NCBI RefSeq assembly: GCF_013389455.1
Contig: NZ_CP058278.1
Location: forward strand, 1,612,001-1,676,000
DNA length: 64,000 nt
Direction of reading: 5' to 3'
Source of the DNA: Flavobacterium inviolabile
GTDB lineage: Bacteria; Bacteroidota; Bacteroidia; Flavobacteriales; Flavobacteriaceae
Below, one piece after another: positions 1-8,791 of the stretch. Position 1 is the first letter of the stretch. The number at the start of each line of letters is the position of its first letter. The notes under the pieces are model-generated. The model ran no database searches and was not told the DNA's origin. It worked only from the letters and a program-made list of their open reading frames with translations. The position numbers and the translations under genes were made by a program.

Positions 1-2
1 TT

Positions 3-1592
3 CAGGATATCAGGGATGAATTGAAAACTTTAGGCTACTCTTTTGAAACGACTGGTGATACAGAAGTTTTAGTAAAGGGATATGCAGCATGGGGTAAAGA
101 TCTTTTACCAAAGATTAATGGAATGTTTGCATTTGCGATTTATGATATTGAAAATGAAAAAGTTTTTTGTGCAAGAGACCGACTTGGTGTAAAGCCATTT
201 TATTATTATTGGAAAGATGGTTTTTTTGAAATTTGTAGCCAATTAAAACCTCTAATGAATTCAGAGAGTGTAGTATCGGATGAAGCGATTTCAATTTATT
301 TAGATTGTGGTTATGTGCCTTCTCCCTATTCAATTTTGAAAAATGTATTCAAGTTAAGTCCTGGGAAATTTATCGAAGTTGATTTAGTGGCCCAATCAAT
401 GAGTATTTCTGAATATTGGGATTTGGAACCAGTTACGGCTAGAGATATTTCGTATGAGGATGCTAAAGAAGAATTACACAAATTATTGATTGATGCCGTA
501 AGAATAAGGATGGATTCAGATGTTCCATTAGGGACGTTTCTTTCAGGGGGGATAGATTCAGCGTTGGTTACTGCTATTGCGTCTAAAATATCTGCAGAAA
601 AGATAAATACATTTACTATTGGATTTAATGATCCGAAGTTTGATGAAAGTAAAATAGCAGAAGAGTTTTCAAAAATTTTAGATACAAATCATAAAACTAC
701 ATTTTGTAATGCAAATGATGCATTAAAATTACTGCCGAAATTTCAAGAAGTTTATGATGAACCTTTTGCTGATAGTTCAGCTCTGCCTTCATTGTTATTG
801 AATTCAGTTACAAAAAAAGGAGTTACAGTCGCTTTATCTGGTGATGGTGGAGATGAAAGTTTTTTAGGATATAACTATTTTGAAAGCATCAGAAAAGCTA
901 CAGTTTTTTTTAGAATCCCCTACTTTATTAGAAGTTTACTGGGGCTTTTAATAATAAATAAAAAATCAAAATTTAAAGAGTGGCTTTTAATCAGGAATAT
1001 TGACGATTTTATAGTAAGGGTTTTTGTTTCAGTGAATAGTTTGAATTTAGTGAAGAATGATTCATGGATAAATAGATATTACTCAATATTTAAAAAATTA
1101 TCCTCAAATGAAATGCAAAGAGCTGCTGATCTAAATATTAAACTTTGGTTAGAAAATGATAGTAATGTTAAGGTTGATAGAGCGAGCATGGCTTATGCCG
1201 TAGAAGTTAGAAGTCCTTTTTTAGATTATAGAATAATTGAATTCGCTAGAAAGTTACCGGTAAGTTTTAGATATAAAAAAGCACTGAGAAAAAAGATTTT
1301 GAGAGATATATTGGAAGAGTATATACCTAGTTCCGTTTTTAATCAGCCCAAAAGAGGATTTTCTATACCATTAGATGATTGGATTAAAAATGACCTAAAA
1401 GATGATATCTTAAATTGTTTGAATGATTCATTTTTGAATAACGTACCTAATCTGGATGTTGAGAAATTCAAAGAACAATTGTATAATCATATGGAAGGTA
1501 AGGAGATTAATGGAACCAACATCTGGAAGTTATATATGCTTGCGAAATGGTCTGAGTATAATAATATTAGTCTGTGTTCAAAAACTAATTAG
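3..1592 (+). CDS. asnB: Asparagine synthetase (glutamine-hydrolysing) type amidotransferase, 5' end outside window
   Basis: The reading frame is open from base 3, so the start codon and the catalytic N-terminal Cys lie upstream of the window. What is seen is the second half of the class II glutamine amidotransferase domain (ARDRLGVKPFYY motif) followed by an asparagine-synthase domain. That domain has the ATP-binding SGGIDS loop at 543-560, then YDEPFADSS, LSGDGGDE and the RSPFLDYR segment. In the family, glutamine-derived ammonia amidates an AMP-activated carboxylate. In polysaccharide loci such enzymes are often thought to amidate a uronic acid or similar sugar rather than aspartate; that role is inference here. 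The gene is visibly AT-richer than the neu genes downstream (16 G+C in 60 bases at 961-1020) and is followed by a 219-bp gap. The family is clear; the substrate is not. Confidence 0.9.
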   Translation, partial: QDIRDELKTLGYSFETTGDTEVLVKGYAAWGKDLLPKINGMFAFAIYDIENEKVFCARDRLGVKPFYYYWKDGFFEICSQLKPLMNSESVVSDEAISIYLDCGYVPSPYSILKNVFKLSPGKFIEVDLVAQSMSISEYWDLEPVTARDISYEDAKEELHKLLIDAVRIRMDSDVPLGTFLSGGIDSALVTAIASKISAEKINTFTIGFNDPKFDESKIAEEFSKILDTNHKTTFCNANDALKLLPKFQEVYDEPFADSSALPSLLLNSVTKKGVTVALSGDGGDESFLGYNYFESIRKATVFFRIPYFIRSLLGLLIINKKSKFKEWLLIRNIDDFIVRVFVSVNSLNLVKNDSWINRYYSIFKKLSSNEMQRAADLNIKLWLENDSNVKVDRASMAYAVEVRSPFLDYRIIEFARKLPVSFRYKKALRKKILRDILEEYIPSSVFNQPKRGFSIPLDDWIKNDLKDDILNCLNDSFLNNVPNLDVEKFKEQLYNHMEGKEINGTNIWKLYMLAKWSEYNNISLCSKTN

Positions 1593-1811
1593 GTCGTATT
1601 AGTATTTTTTATTGTTGTTGCTTATCAATGGATAAGGAATACACTGTTTTTATAAGTGAAAGAATATTGATTATCCTTGATTACTGATGTTTCCTGTTCG
1701 AAATTTTTATGAAATATGAAAATCAAAATGCATGGAAATTATCATTCGTGTCATTACGGATCGTCAGACTCGAAATCAAAAATTAAATTAAAATAAAGAA
1801 AGGGTCTTATT

Positions 1812-2879
1812 ATGGAAAAAAAGAGAGTCGTTTTTGTAGCGGCTTCTACTCAGGGTGGCGGTGCCGAAAGAATGCAAATCAATATCATGCATTCTCTTTC
1901 TGTTGAAAAATACGATGTCTTTTTTGTGAATACCAGCATTGAGCCTAAGCCTCAAAGTTTGAAACCACACATTAAATATATTCAATACAATAAAAGCCAT
2001 GCCAAAAATGCATATCGTTTGTTGTCTAAAGATTTAAAGCATATTAATCCGCATTATATTTTTACCACATCCATTGTTGTTGCGTATTTGTTGCAGATCA
2101 TACGTATGATGTCCAGGCTTAAATCCAGGTTGATTGTTCGTATTGCTGTACCACCATCGGAGTTGTCACATGGAGGATTAAAATCGTCGGTTCTCAGTAT
2201 GATTAATTCGTTTACTCTTAAGCATGCAGACCTGATTATTGCTCAGACCGAATTTTCGAAAACAGATGTTGCCAGGCACTATAAAGTACCGCTGACAAAA
2301 ATAAAAGTAATCAGAAATATTGTTGATCAATCGTTATTGGACGAAAGTGGAGATCTGTATTTTCCGGGTGAATTTATTAGCGGGAATTATAACGTAGTAG
2401 CTGCGGGAGCCTTATATTCTGTAAAAGGATTTGACCTTTTAATTCATGCTATGAAAGAAGTGGTAAAGCACAATATAGCAACCCGTTTATATATTTTAGG
2501 TGATGAGCGATATGAGACGGGATACAAAGCCCAATTGCTGAATATGATAAAAGATAATCAATTAACAAATCATGTTTTTTTATTAGGCCATCAATCGAAT
2601 CCTTATCCGTATTATAAAAATGCCGATTTGTTTGTATTGTCTTCACGTAAAGAAGGTTTCCCAAATGTTGTTTTAGAAGCATTATATTATGGAATCCCGG
2701 TTGTTGCAACCAATTGTGTGGATTTTTCGGAGGTCATCAATAATGGCGTAAATGGATACATTGTTCCTAAAGATTCGGTAAATGATTTATCGGAAGGGAT
2801 AATTATGGCTATAGATCATTTGAAAAAGACTACTACTAACAAGATTGTTAATTATAATTACGAGCAAATTTTTAGCTGA
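1812..2879 (+). CDS. Glycosyltransferase, GT4 family (GT-B fold)
   Basis: A 355-residue GT-B glycosyltransferase. The N-terminal half has the GGGAERMQ glycine-rich loop near residue 18. The C-terminal half has the VVAAGALYSVKGFD strand and the retaining-enzyme motif EGFPNVVLE (E-x7-E), then GIPVVAT and EVINNGVNGYIV, all typical of Glycos_transf_1. It should transfer a sugar from a nucleotide donor to a lipid-linked intermediate on the inner face of the membrane; donor and acceptor cannot be read. The start ATG follows an AAAGAAAGGG stretch. Its stop overlaps the next ATG by one base (TGATG), so the two genes are probably translationally coupled. Confidence 0.9.
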   Translation: MEKKRVVFVAASTQGGGAERMQINIMHSLSVEKYDVFFVNTSIEPKPQSLKPHIKYIQYNKSHAKNAYRLLSKDLKHINPHYIFTTSIVVAYLLQIIRMMSRLKSRLIVRIAVPPSELSHGGLKSSVLSMINSFTLKHADLIIAQTEFSKTDVARHYKVPLTKIKVIRNIVDQSLLDESGDLYFPGEFISGNYNVVAAGALYSVKGFDLLIHAMKEVVKHNIATRLYILGDERYETGYKAQLLNMIKDNQLTNHVFLLGHQSNPYPYYKNADLFVLSSRKEGFPNVVLEALYYGIPVVATNCVDFSEVINNGVNGYIVPKDSVNDLSEGIIMAIDHLKKTTTNKIVNYNYEQIFS

Positions 2880-3697
2880 TGCATTTAGTTTCTGTTATTA
2901 TTCCGACCTATAAACCCGGAGATTATATATATCAATGCTTCGAGTCGCTTTCTGTTCAGACTTGCGGCAATTCTGTATTTGAGGTTGTAGTTGTCTTAAA
3001 TGGGGAAAGAGAGCCTTATTATGATAGTATAGCGTCAGCGCTGAAAAAGCACAATGTTAATTACAAGCTGTTCTATACAGATATCCCCGGGGTATCAAAT
3101 GCAAGAAATATAGCGCTTGATTATGTCGCAAACAGTAATACATCGTATGTTGCCTTTTTGGATGATGACGACAGATTAAGTCCGTCTTTTGTAGAAGAAT
3201 GCTTAAAAAAGGCACAACCAGATGTCATTGTGGTATCCAATACCAAAACCTTTGTTGAAAACACAGATGAAAAGCTCGGTGATGATTATCTCTCCAGTTG
3301 TTTTAAAAAAAATCAGGGAAAAAAATATAATATCATAAATTACAGGAGTTTTCTATCAACAGTATGCGCGAAACTCATTCCGTTATCTGTTATCGGAAAA
3401 ACCAGATTTGATACGCATTTTGCTATCGGTGAAGATTCCTTATTTGGTTTCGAAATATCCGGCAGCATAAATGAAATGAGCCTGGCAGACGAAAAAGCTG
3501 TTTATTTTAGAGGTTTACGGCCATTATCGGCAAGCAGAAAAAAACAAAAAAAAATACCCCGTATTTTATGCAGCTTAGGCTTGTGTAAAAAGTACTCACA
3601 GGTTTATTTTACGCATTGGAGACAGTACAGTTTCAAGTTTTATATAACGAGAATTTTAGCTGAAATGCAATATATTTTTAAAACCCTTATCCATTAA
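2879..3697 (+). CDS. Glycosyltransferase, GT2 family (GT-A fold)
   Basis: A 272-residue GT-A enzyme with the start VSVIIPTYKPGDYI typical of family 2. A donor/metal-binding acidic run AFLDDDDRLSP lies near residue 97, and an acidic GEDSLFGFEI segment near residue 185 could carry the catalytic base. It presumably adds one sugar of the repeat unit in the cytoplasm. The short basic C-terminal tail may dock to the membrane. The gene starts inside the stop codon of the preceding GT4 gene. Specificity cannot be predicted. Confidence 0.88.
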   Translation: MHLVSVIIPTYKPGDYIYQCFESLSVQTCGNSVFEVVVVLNGEREPYYDSIASALKKHNVNYKLFYTDIPGVSNARNIALDYVANSNTSYVAFLDDDDRLSPSFVEECLKKAQPDVIVVSNTKTFVENTDEKLGDDYLSSCFKKNQGKKYNIINYRSFLSTVCAKLIPLSVIGKTRFDTHFAIGEDSLFGFEISGSINEMSLADEKAVYFRGLRPLSASRKKQKKIPRILCSLGLCKKYSQVYFTHWRQYSFKFYITRILAEMQYIFKTLIH

Positions 3698-3724
3698 TAA
3701 TAACCGACTTAAAGAAAATAAATA

Positions 3725-4759
3725 ATGAAATATACTTTTGAAGTTATTACATCTCCCGATATTTTGTGGGATAAAATGGCCTCATGCTATGACCATACTG
3801 TATTTAAGTCCAAAAACTGGGCGAATTTTCTGAAGGAGTTCTATAATGTGGCTCCGTTTGTTGTTTCTGTATCTGAAAAAGATAAAGAGATCGGCTATTT
3901 TTATGGACATAAAATAAAGAAGTTAGGCGTTCAGATAGTAGCGTCGCCTTTTGAGGGTTGGTCAACATCTTATCAGGGTTTATCAATGTTGAAAGAGATA
4001 ACGGTGAATCAAAGATTGGATATTTATGAAGAATTAATAGCATGGTTGTTTAAGAATAAGCACTGTCGTTATTTTCAGGTTTCTGATTGGCAATTGGAAG
4101 TTGCGGAGTGCCTGCATCGTAATTTTACTATTGAATTGCAGAAAGGTTATGTGCTGGATCTTACAAAAGATAAGGAAGAGCTTTATAAAAACATGAGTTA
4201 CAGCAGTGTGCGTTATTCAATTAATAAATCCAGAAAAAAGGGAGTAGAAGTAAAGGAAATTTCGGACGTAAATGAATATGCTCACGAATATTATAAACAG
4301 TTGAAAGAGGTTTTTCAGAAACAAGGTTTAACGCCTACCCATTCTATGGAGCAAACCAGGACAATGTTGCAGCATACCTTTTCTGAGAATATGATTGCTC
4401 TTTATGCCGTTAATCCTGAAGGAGAATGTCTGGCTTCAGCATTTTTTCCTTATGCTGGTAATTATGGGTTCTTTTCAGGAGGAGCAAGCTACCAATCGGC
4501 ACAGAGTTACTGTCCTAATGAATTAATCATGTGGAGTGCTATAGAAATGTTGAAGGATAAGGGCGTGAAATATATGGAATTTGGTGGAGGGCGCCGTTAT
4601 AAAGAAAAGTACGGTCCTACGCCTTATGTCAAACCAAAAATTATTGCATCGAGCCTGCCCTGGCTTATTCCTGCCAAGTCATTTGCCAAATCAGCATTTT
4701 ATACTGTTAGAAAAATTGGAGCATTGCTTAAAGGTAGAAGAGTCAATGAAGGTGTATAA
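3725..4759 (+). CDS. FemAB/GNAT-like acyltransferase
   Basis: A 344-residue protein with the layout of FemAB-type (double GNAT) proteins. The N-terminal part has the TVFKSKNWANFL motif near residue 24. A central RYSINKSRKKGVEV segment near residue 160 matches the stretch common in this group. The C-terminal GNAT half has LASAFFPYAGNYGFFSGGAS, PNELIMWSAIEMLK and MEFGGGRRYKEKYG. Proteins of this type pass an amino acid or acyl group to an amino group, for example on peptidoglycan precursors or on amino-sugars of capsules. Inside this locus, modification of an amino-sugar such as Qui4N is plausible but inferred. It sits between a GT2 gene and a deacetylase gene. Confidence 0.75.
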   Translation: MKYTFEVITSPDILWDKMASCYDHTVFKSKNWANFLKEFYNVAPFVVSVSEKDKEIGYFYGHKIKKLGVQIVASPFEGWSTSYQGLSMLKEITVNQRLDIYEELIAWLFKNKHCRYFQVSDWQLEVAECLHRNFTIELQKGYVLDLTKDKEELYKNMSYSSVRYSINKSRKKGVEVKEISDVNEYAHEYYKQLKEVFQKQGLTPTHSMEQTRTMLQHTFSENMIALYAVNPEGECLASAFFPYAGNYGFFSGGASYQSAQSYCPNELIMWSAIEMLKDKGVKYMEFGGGRRYKEKYGPTPYVKPKIIASSLPWLIPAKSFAKSAFYTVRKIGALLKGRRVNEGV

Positions 4760-4768
4760 TAATATTAA

Positions 4769-5533
4769 ATGATGAGAAAAATGATTTCTTTAATGTATCA
4801 TGATGTATATGAATATACAGTCCAGGAAAGTGGTTTTCAAACATCACCAGCCAATAAATATAAAATTTCAAAAGAGGAATTTGCAAAACAAATTCAAAGT
4901 ATATCCAAATATTGTAGTGATAGAAATATTTTAAAAGAAAATATAATGCTCACCTTTGATGATGGAGGGTCTTCTTTTTATTCAATAATAGCACCGATTT
5001 TAAAAGAATATGGTTTTAAGGGATATTTCTTTATTAGCACCGCATTTATTAATACTAAAGGATTTTTAACATCAGATCAGGTGATTTCGCTGCATGAAGA
5101 AGGACATTTTATAGGAGCACATTCTCATACACATCCGGGGATGTTAAATAAATTGCCGTTAGTAGAATTGGAAGAGGAGTGGTCCGTTTCAATTAAAATA
5201 TTAAATGATCTGTTAAAGACTAAAACCACACATGTATCGATTCCTGGCGGTTCCTTTTCTAAGGAAATGGGAAATATACTTGCTAACAAGGGAATTGAAT
5301 CGATATTCATATCACAACCTACTAATAAAATAGAGTTTATCAGTGATAATTGTCGCACTATAGGAAGATTCGCAATTTATAACAATACAAAGGTTACGGA
5401 AGTTGAAGATTTATTGAAAACTATTTCGTTAACGCGTTTAAGACAGATTGTGAAATGGAAAAGTTTAATTCTGTTTAAGTATTTATTAGGGACAAATTAT
5501 TTAAGGATTCGGAAATTTTTATTGAAATCATAA
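4769..5533 (+). CDS. Polysaccharide deacetylase (NodB/CE4 domain)
   Basis: A 254-residue NodB-homology protein. Motif 1 is TFDDGG near residue 64 (catalytic base and metal Asp). Motif 2 is HSHTHP near residue 118 (the two metal-binding His). A later PGGSF segment replaces the usual R-x-P-x-G motif 3. CE4 enzymes remove N- or O-acetyl groups from polysaccharides or sugar-lipids. No signal peptide is seen, so it may act in the cytoplasm on a lipid-linked sugar. Three ATG codons are possible (4769, 4772, 4781); the first gives 254 residues. It follows the FemAB-like gene by 9 bases, so free amino groups made by one enzyme could be modified by the other. Confidence 0.85.
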   Translation: MMRKMISLMYHDVYEYTVQESGFQTSPANKYKISKEEFAKQIQSISKYCSDRNILKENIMLTFDDGGSSFYSIIAPILKEYGFKGYFFISTAFINTKGFLTSDQVISLHEEGHFIGAHSHTHPGMLNKLPLVELEEEWSVSIKILNDLLKTKTTHVSIPGGSFSKEMGNILANKGIESIFISQPTNKIEFISDNCRTIGRFAIYNNTKVTEVEDLLKTISLTRLRQIVKWKSLILFKYLLGTNYLRIRKFLLKS

Positions 5534-5538
5534 AGAGC

Positions 5539-6756
5539 ATGAAAATTTTATACTTACATCAATATTTTAAATTTCCAAGTGAAAATGGAGGGACACGTTC
5601 CTATGATCTGGCTACTGGATTTGCAGAAAAGGGATATGAAATCGAAATAGTGACATCCACTTCAGATCCGGAATATAACCAGGCGAAACGTTGGGTAAAG
5701 TTGCAAAAAGATGGTTTAATAGTACATTACATCTATTTGCCGTATGGAAATCACTTATCTTATTTTAAAAGGAGTCTGGTTTTCTTTCAGTTTCTTTGGT
5801 TTGCTTCATTTAAACTGTTGGCAATAAAAACCGATTTAGTTTTAGCGACTTCTACACCTTTGTCTATAGGTATTCCTGCTTTGATAAAAAAATGGATGAC
5901 TAAAACACCATTTGTTTTTGAAGCAAGAGATGTGTGGCCGGAAGCTGTTATTGCAATAGGAGCAATAAAAAATATTTATTTGCAGAAACTATTGTACCAA
6001 CTGGAAAGAATAATTTATAAAAATGCAGCTGCAATTGTTCCCCTATCGGTTGATATGAAGAAATCCATTGTCGATAGATATCCGCAATTTAAAACGAAGC
6101 CTATTGAAATTATAGAGAACATTTCTGAAATCAGACGCTTTCAAAACAGCCATAATCAGGACAAATCATTATTGAAAGAAAAAATAGGGTTTGTACCCCG
6201 ATTTACGGTTTTATATGCCGGAACTTTCGGTCGTGTGAATGGAATAGGTTATGTTGTGAAATTAGCCAAAGAAGTAATAGCAATAGATCCGACAGTTGTT
6301 TTTGTATTGATTGGTGCCGGTGCAGAAAAAGAAATGATCACACAGTTAGCTTTAGATGAGGGCGTTTTGAATAAAAATGTTTTCATACTTGATCCGGTTT
6401 CCAAACAAGAGTTGCCACAACTGTATTATGAATGCAATATGGGAAGTTCTTTTGTGATACCGGTGAAAGAATTGTGGGCCAATTCAGCCAATAAATTTTT
6501 TGATACTTTGGCGGCAGGAAAACCGATATTGATTAATCATCCCGGATGGCAGAAAGATAAGATCGAATCTGAGGACATAGGTTATGTACTTCCGGAAAAA
6601 ATTGACAAATTTGCAGCTCATGATTTTGTAAACTACACTCAGAATGTTGCGCTGGTTAAGAAGCAATCCATCTGGGCTTTGGAAGTTGCTAAACGTAGCT
6701 ATTCATTGGAAATAGCAGTTGAAAAGTATATAGGGGTTTTTAATAAGATATTATAA
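5539..6756 (+). CDS. Glycosyltransferase, GT4 family, WbuB-like
   Basis: A 405-residue GT-B glycosyltransferase of the group often annotated WbuB. It starts MKILYLHQYF, contains GGTRSYDLA near residue 20, the EARDVWPEA segment near residue 132, the ALYAGTFG-like strand LYAGTFGRVNG, and NSANKFFDTLAAGKPIL in place of the usual E-x7-E motif. In this group the gene often precedes a PglC-type phosphoglycosyl transferase, as it does here (its stop overlaps the pglC ATG by one base). It may therefore add the second sugar to the PglC product; that is inference from context. Confidence 0.88.
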   Translation: MKILYLHQYFKFPSENGGTRSYDLATGFAEKGYEIEIVTSTSDPEYNQAKRWVKLQKDGLIVHYIYLPYGNHLSYFKRSLVFFQFLWFASFKLLAIKTDLVLATSTPLSIGIPALIKKWMTKTPFVFEARDVWPEAVIAIGAIKNIYLQKLLYQLERIIYKNAAAIVPLSVDMKKSIVDRYPQFKTKPIEIIENISEIRRFQNSHNQDKSLLKEKIGFVPRFTVLYAGTFGRVNGIGYVVKLAKEVIAIDPTVVFVLIGAGAEKEMITQLALDEGVLNKNVFILDPVSKQELPQLYYECNMGSSFVIPVKELWANSANKFFDTLAAGKPILINHPGWQKDKIESEDIGYVLPEKIDKFAAHDFVNYTQNVALVKKQSIWALEVAKRSYSLEIAVEKYIGVFNKIL

Positions 6757-7358
6757 TGTATAAAAATTATTGTAAACGATTTTTTGATTTTACCGTTGCA
6801 TTATTTGGTTGTATACTACTATTTCCCATTTTTGTAGTTGCAACGATTTGCCTCTATTTTGCTAATCAGGGCAAACCTTTTTTCTTTCAGGTCAGACCTG
6901 GGAAAAAGGAAAAACTTTTTAAAATCATTAAGTTTAAGACTATGAATGATAAGAAAGATGCTAATGGGAATTTATTACCGGATTCGGAACGTTTAACAAA
7001 AGTTGGAAGTTTTGTGCGTAAAACATCTATCGATGAGATTCCTCAGCTAATCAATGTTTTAAAAGGCGATATGAGCTTAATAGGGCCACGACCGTTATTG
7101 CCGGCGTATTTGCCATTATATAACGAGATGCAAAAACAACGTCACGATGTTCGGCCAGGTATAACCGGTTGGGCACAGGTTAATGGCAGAAATGCAATCA
7201 GTTGGCAGCAAAAATTTGAATATGATGTTTTCTATGTAAATAATATTAGCTTTATGAACGATATGAAAATTATATTTTTAACTGTTAAAAAAGTTGTCGT
7301 GAGAGAAGGAATAGCTGCAGAAGGTATGGCAACAACAGAAGCGTTTAAAGGGAATTAA
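6756..7358 (+). CDS. pglC: PglC-type monotopic phosphoglycosyl transferase
   Basis: A 200-residue small phosphoglycosyl transferase, the same length as Campylobacter PglC. It has an N-terminal re-entrant membrane helix (residues 10-33), IKFKTMND, the catalytic dyad D93-E94 in SIDEIPQL at the same numbering as in C. jejuni PglC, then GPRPLLPAYL and the RPGITGWAQVNGR motif. The enzyme moves sugar-1-phosphate from a UDP-sugar to undecaprenyl phosphate and so starts a glycan. Next to pglD, with pglE and pglF close by, UDP-di-N-acetylbacillosamine is the natural donor. It overlaps the preceding GT4 gene by one base. Confidence 0.92.
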   Translation: MYKNYCKRFFDFTVALFGCILLFPIFVVATICLYFANQGKPFFFQVRPGKKEKLFKIIKFKTMNDKKDANGNLLPDSERLTKVGSFVRKTSIDEIPQLINVLKGDMSLIGPRPLLPAYLPLYNEMQKQRHDVRPGITGWAQVNGRNAISWQQKFEYDVFYVNNISFMNDMKIIFLTVKKVVVREGIAAEGMATTEAFKGN

Positions 7359-7367
7359 AACTAAACT

Positions 7368-8012
7368 ATGAAAAATATAGCAATTATAGGAGCCGGAGGA
7401 TTTGGTCGGGAAGTAAAAATGCTTATTGACGATATCAATTCTAGAGGAGCAAAGTATAATTTCATCGGTTTTTACGATGATGGATTAGAAAAAGGGACAG
7501 TAGTGAATAATCATATTGTTTTGGGAGGAATAGATGATTTGAATAAGACTGATAAAAAGCTTTGTGTTGCATTAGGGATAGGTGATCCTAATTTGAAATC
7601 AAAAATTATCAGTAGAATTACAAATCCGGATATTGAATTTCCTGAAATGATTCATCCTAGTGTTTTGATAGGGAAGGATGAAGTGTCTATAGGAAAAGGA
7701 ACGATAATTTGTGCAGGAACAATTATTACCTGTAATATCCTTATTAAGGAGTTTGTCACACTTAACCTTATGTGTACTGTTGGGCATGATACACAGATAG
7801 GCTCTTTTGCCTCTTTTATGCCTTCAGTTAATATTTCGGGTGAAGTTAAAATAGAGGATAAGGTATATGTTGGAACGGGAGCAAAAATTATCAATCAGCT
7901 TGAAATAGGCACAGGGACAATTGTTGGGGCTGGTGCCGTAGTTTCAAAATCATTGCCTGCAAAATGCACTGCTGTTGGAATACCGGCTAAACCAATTAAA
8001 TTTCATGAATAA
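7368..8012 (+). CDS. pglD: PglD/NeuD-type sugar O/N-acetyltransferase
   Basis: A 214-residue acyltransferase of the PglD/NeuD family. An N-terminal Rossmann-like domain (IAIIGAGGFGREV) binds the nucleotide-sugar, and a C-terminal left-handed beta-helix is built of hexapeptide repeats. The catalytic His lies in VGHDTQIG near residue 140, and the chain ends with the common VGIPAKPIK segment. PglD acetylates the 4-amino group of UDP-4-amino-sugar to give UDP-di-N-acetylbacillosamine using acetyl-CoA. NeuD relatives acetylate sialic acids, so that role is also possible given the neu genes in this locus. It lies 9 bases after pglC, which favours the bacillosamine role. Confidence 0.88.
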   Translation: MKNIAIIGAGGFGREVKMLIDDINSRGAKYNFIGFYDDGLEKGTVVNNHIVLGGIDDLNKTDKKLCVALGIGDPNLKSKIISRITNPDIEFPEMIHPSVLIGKDEVSIGKGTIICAGTIITCNILIKEFVTLNLMCTVGHDTQIGSFASFMPSVNISGEVKIEDKVYVGTGAKIINQLEIGTGTIVGAGAVVSKSLPAKCTAVGIPAKPIKFHE

Positions 8013-8061
8013 TTATAGGACTAGGTAACAGATTGGCATTTAACCGAAAAATTATGACCTT

Positions 8062-8652
8062 ATGCTAATGAAACGCTTGTTTGATGTTGTTTTAGCGATA
8101 CTGCTATTAATGATTGGTTTATTATTGATGGTTGTTGTATGGTTATTGTCAGCTATAGCAACAAAATCAAACGGGCTTTTTTTTCAAAAAAGAATAGGAC
8201 AGTTCGGGAAAACCTTTACTATAATAAAATTCAGAACGATGCGTTCTATTGCCTTAAGAGATCCGGTATCGGGCGAATATGTAAATAGAGCAATTATTCC
8301 TCCGGTATGTGCTGCGCTTCGGAAATATAAGCTTGATGAATTACCACAATTAATCAATATAATCAGCGGAGATATGAGTTTTGTTGGTCCGAGACCCGAT
8401 TTACCGGGATATTATGATCAATTAGAAGGAGAAGAGCGAAAAATATTACAATTAAAACCAGGTGTGACCTGTGAAGCAAGTATTAAATACGCTGACGAGG
8501 AAAATCTTTTAAAGAAACAGAAGAATCCTGAACAATATAATGATGAGGTAATTTTCCCGGATAAGGTAAAAATGAATCTGGAGTATTATTATAAACGGAG
8601 CTTTTTTGGGGATATAAAAATATTATTTAACACTCTGTTTCGTTTTTGTTAA
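8062..8652 (+). CDS. Second small phosphoglycosyl transferase (PglC-like, divergent C-terminus)
   Basis: A 196-residue sugar-phosphate transferase with one long hydrophobic N-terminal segment (residues 8-32), IIKFRTMRS, the catalytic Asp-Glu pair in KLDELPQL (D92-E93 from this ATG) and GPRPDLPGYY. The canonical GWAQVNGR motif is replaced by PGVTCEASIKYADEENLL, so donor preference probably differs from that of the enzyme at 6756. It should transfer a sugar-phosphate to polyprenyl phosphate at the inner membrane. Having a second initiating enzyme four genes from the first is unusual. The start is the first of two nearby ATGs (8062, 8068). Confidence 0.87.
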   Translation: MLMKRLFDVVLAILLLMIGLLLMVVVWLLSAIATKSNGLFFQKRIGQFGKTFTIIKFRTMRSIALRDPVSGEYVNRAIIPPVCAALRKYKLDELPQLINIISGDMSFVGPRPDLPGYYDQLEGEERKILQLKPGVTCEASIKYADEENLLKKQKNPEQYNDEVIFPDKVKMNLEYYYKRSFFGDIKILFNTLFRFC

Positions 8653-8722
8653 ATTTACAACATTGTTTAGTGGCTGATAAATAGCAGGCGGGCACTAAAC
8701 TATTTTGGATATATAGCTGCGA

Positions 8723-8756
8723 TTTGTTTACATTGAAAAAAGAATAGTTACTTTTG
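8723..8756 (+). promoter_or_regulatory. Bacteroidota-type promoter upstream of the aminotransferase gene
   Basis: TTTG at 8723-8726 and TACTTTTG at 8749-8756 match the -33 TTTG and -7 TAnnTTTG consensus with a 22-base spacer. The ATG of the aminotransferase gene is 36 bases downstream. The 139-bp gap after the preceding gene is long for this locus, so a separate transcription unit starting here is likely. Confidence 0.65.
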
Positions 8757-8791
8757 CATTTAATAAAAGCTGTAAATTAAAATTTTAGATA

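Noticed and set aside
1626..1682. A loose inverted repeat (TGGATAAGGAATA versus TATTGATTATCC) in the gap after the asnB-type gene
   Set aside because: Several mismatches and no T-run; not convincing as terminator or regulatory site.
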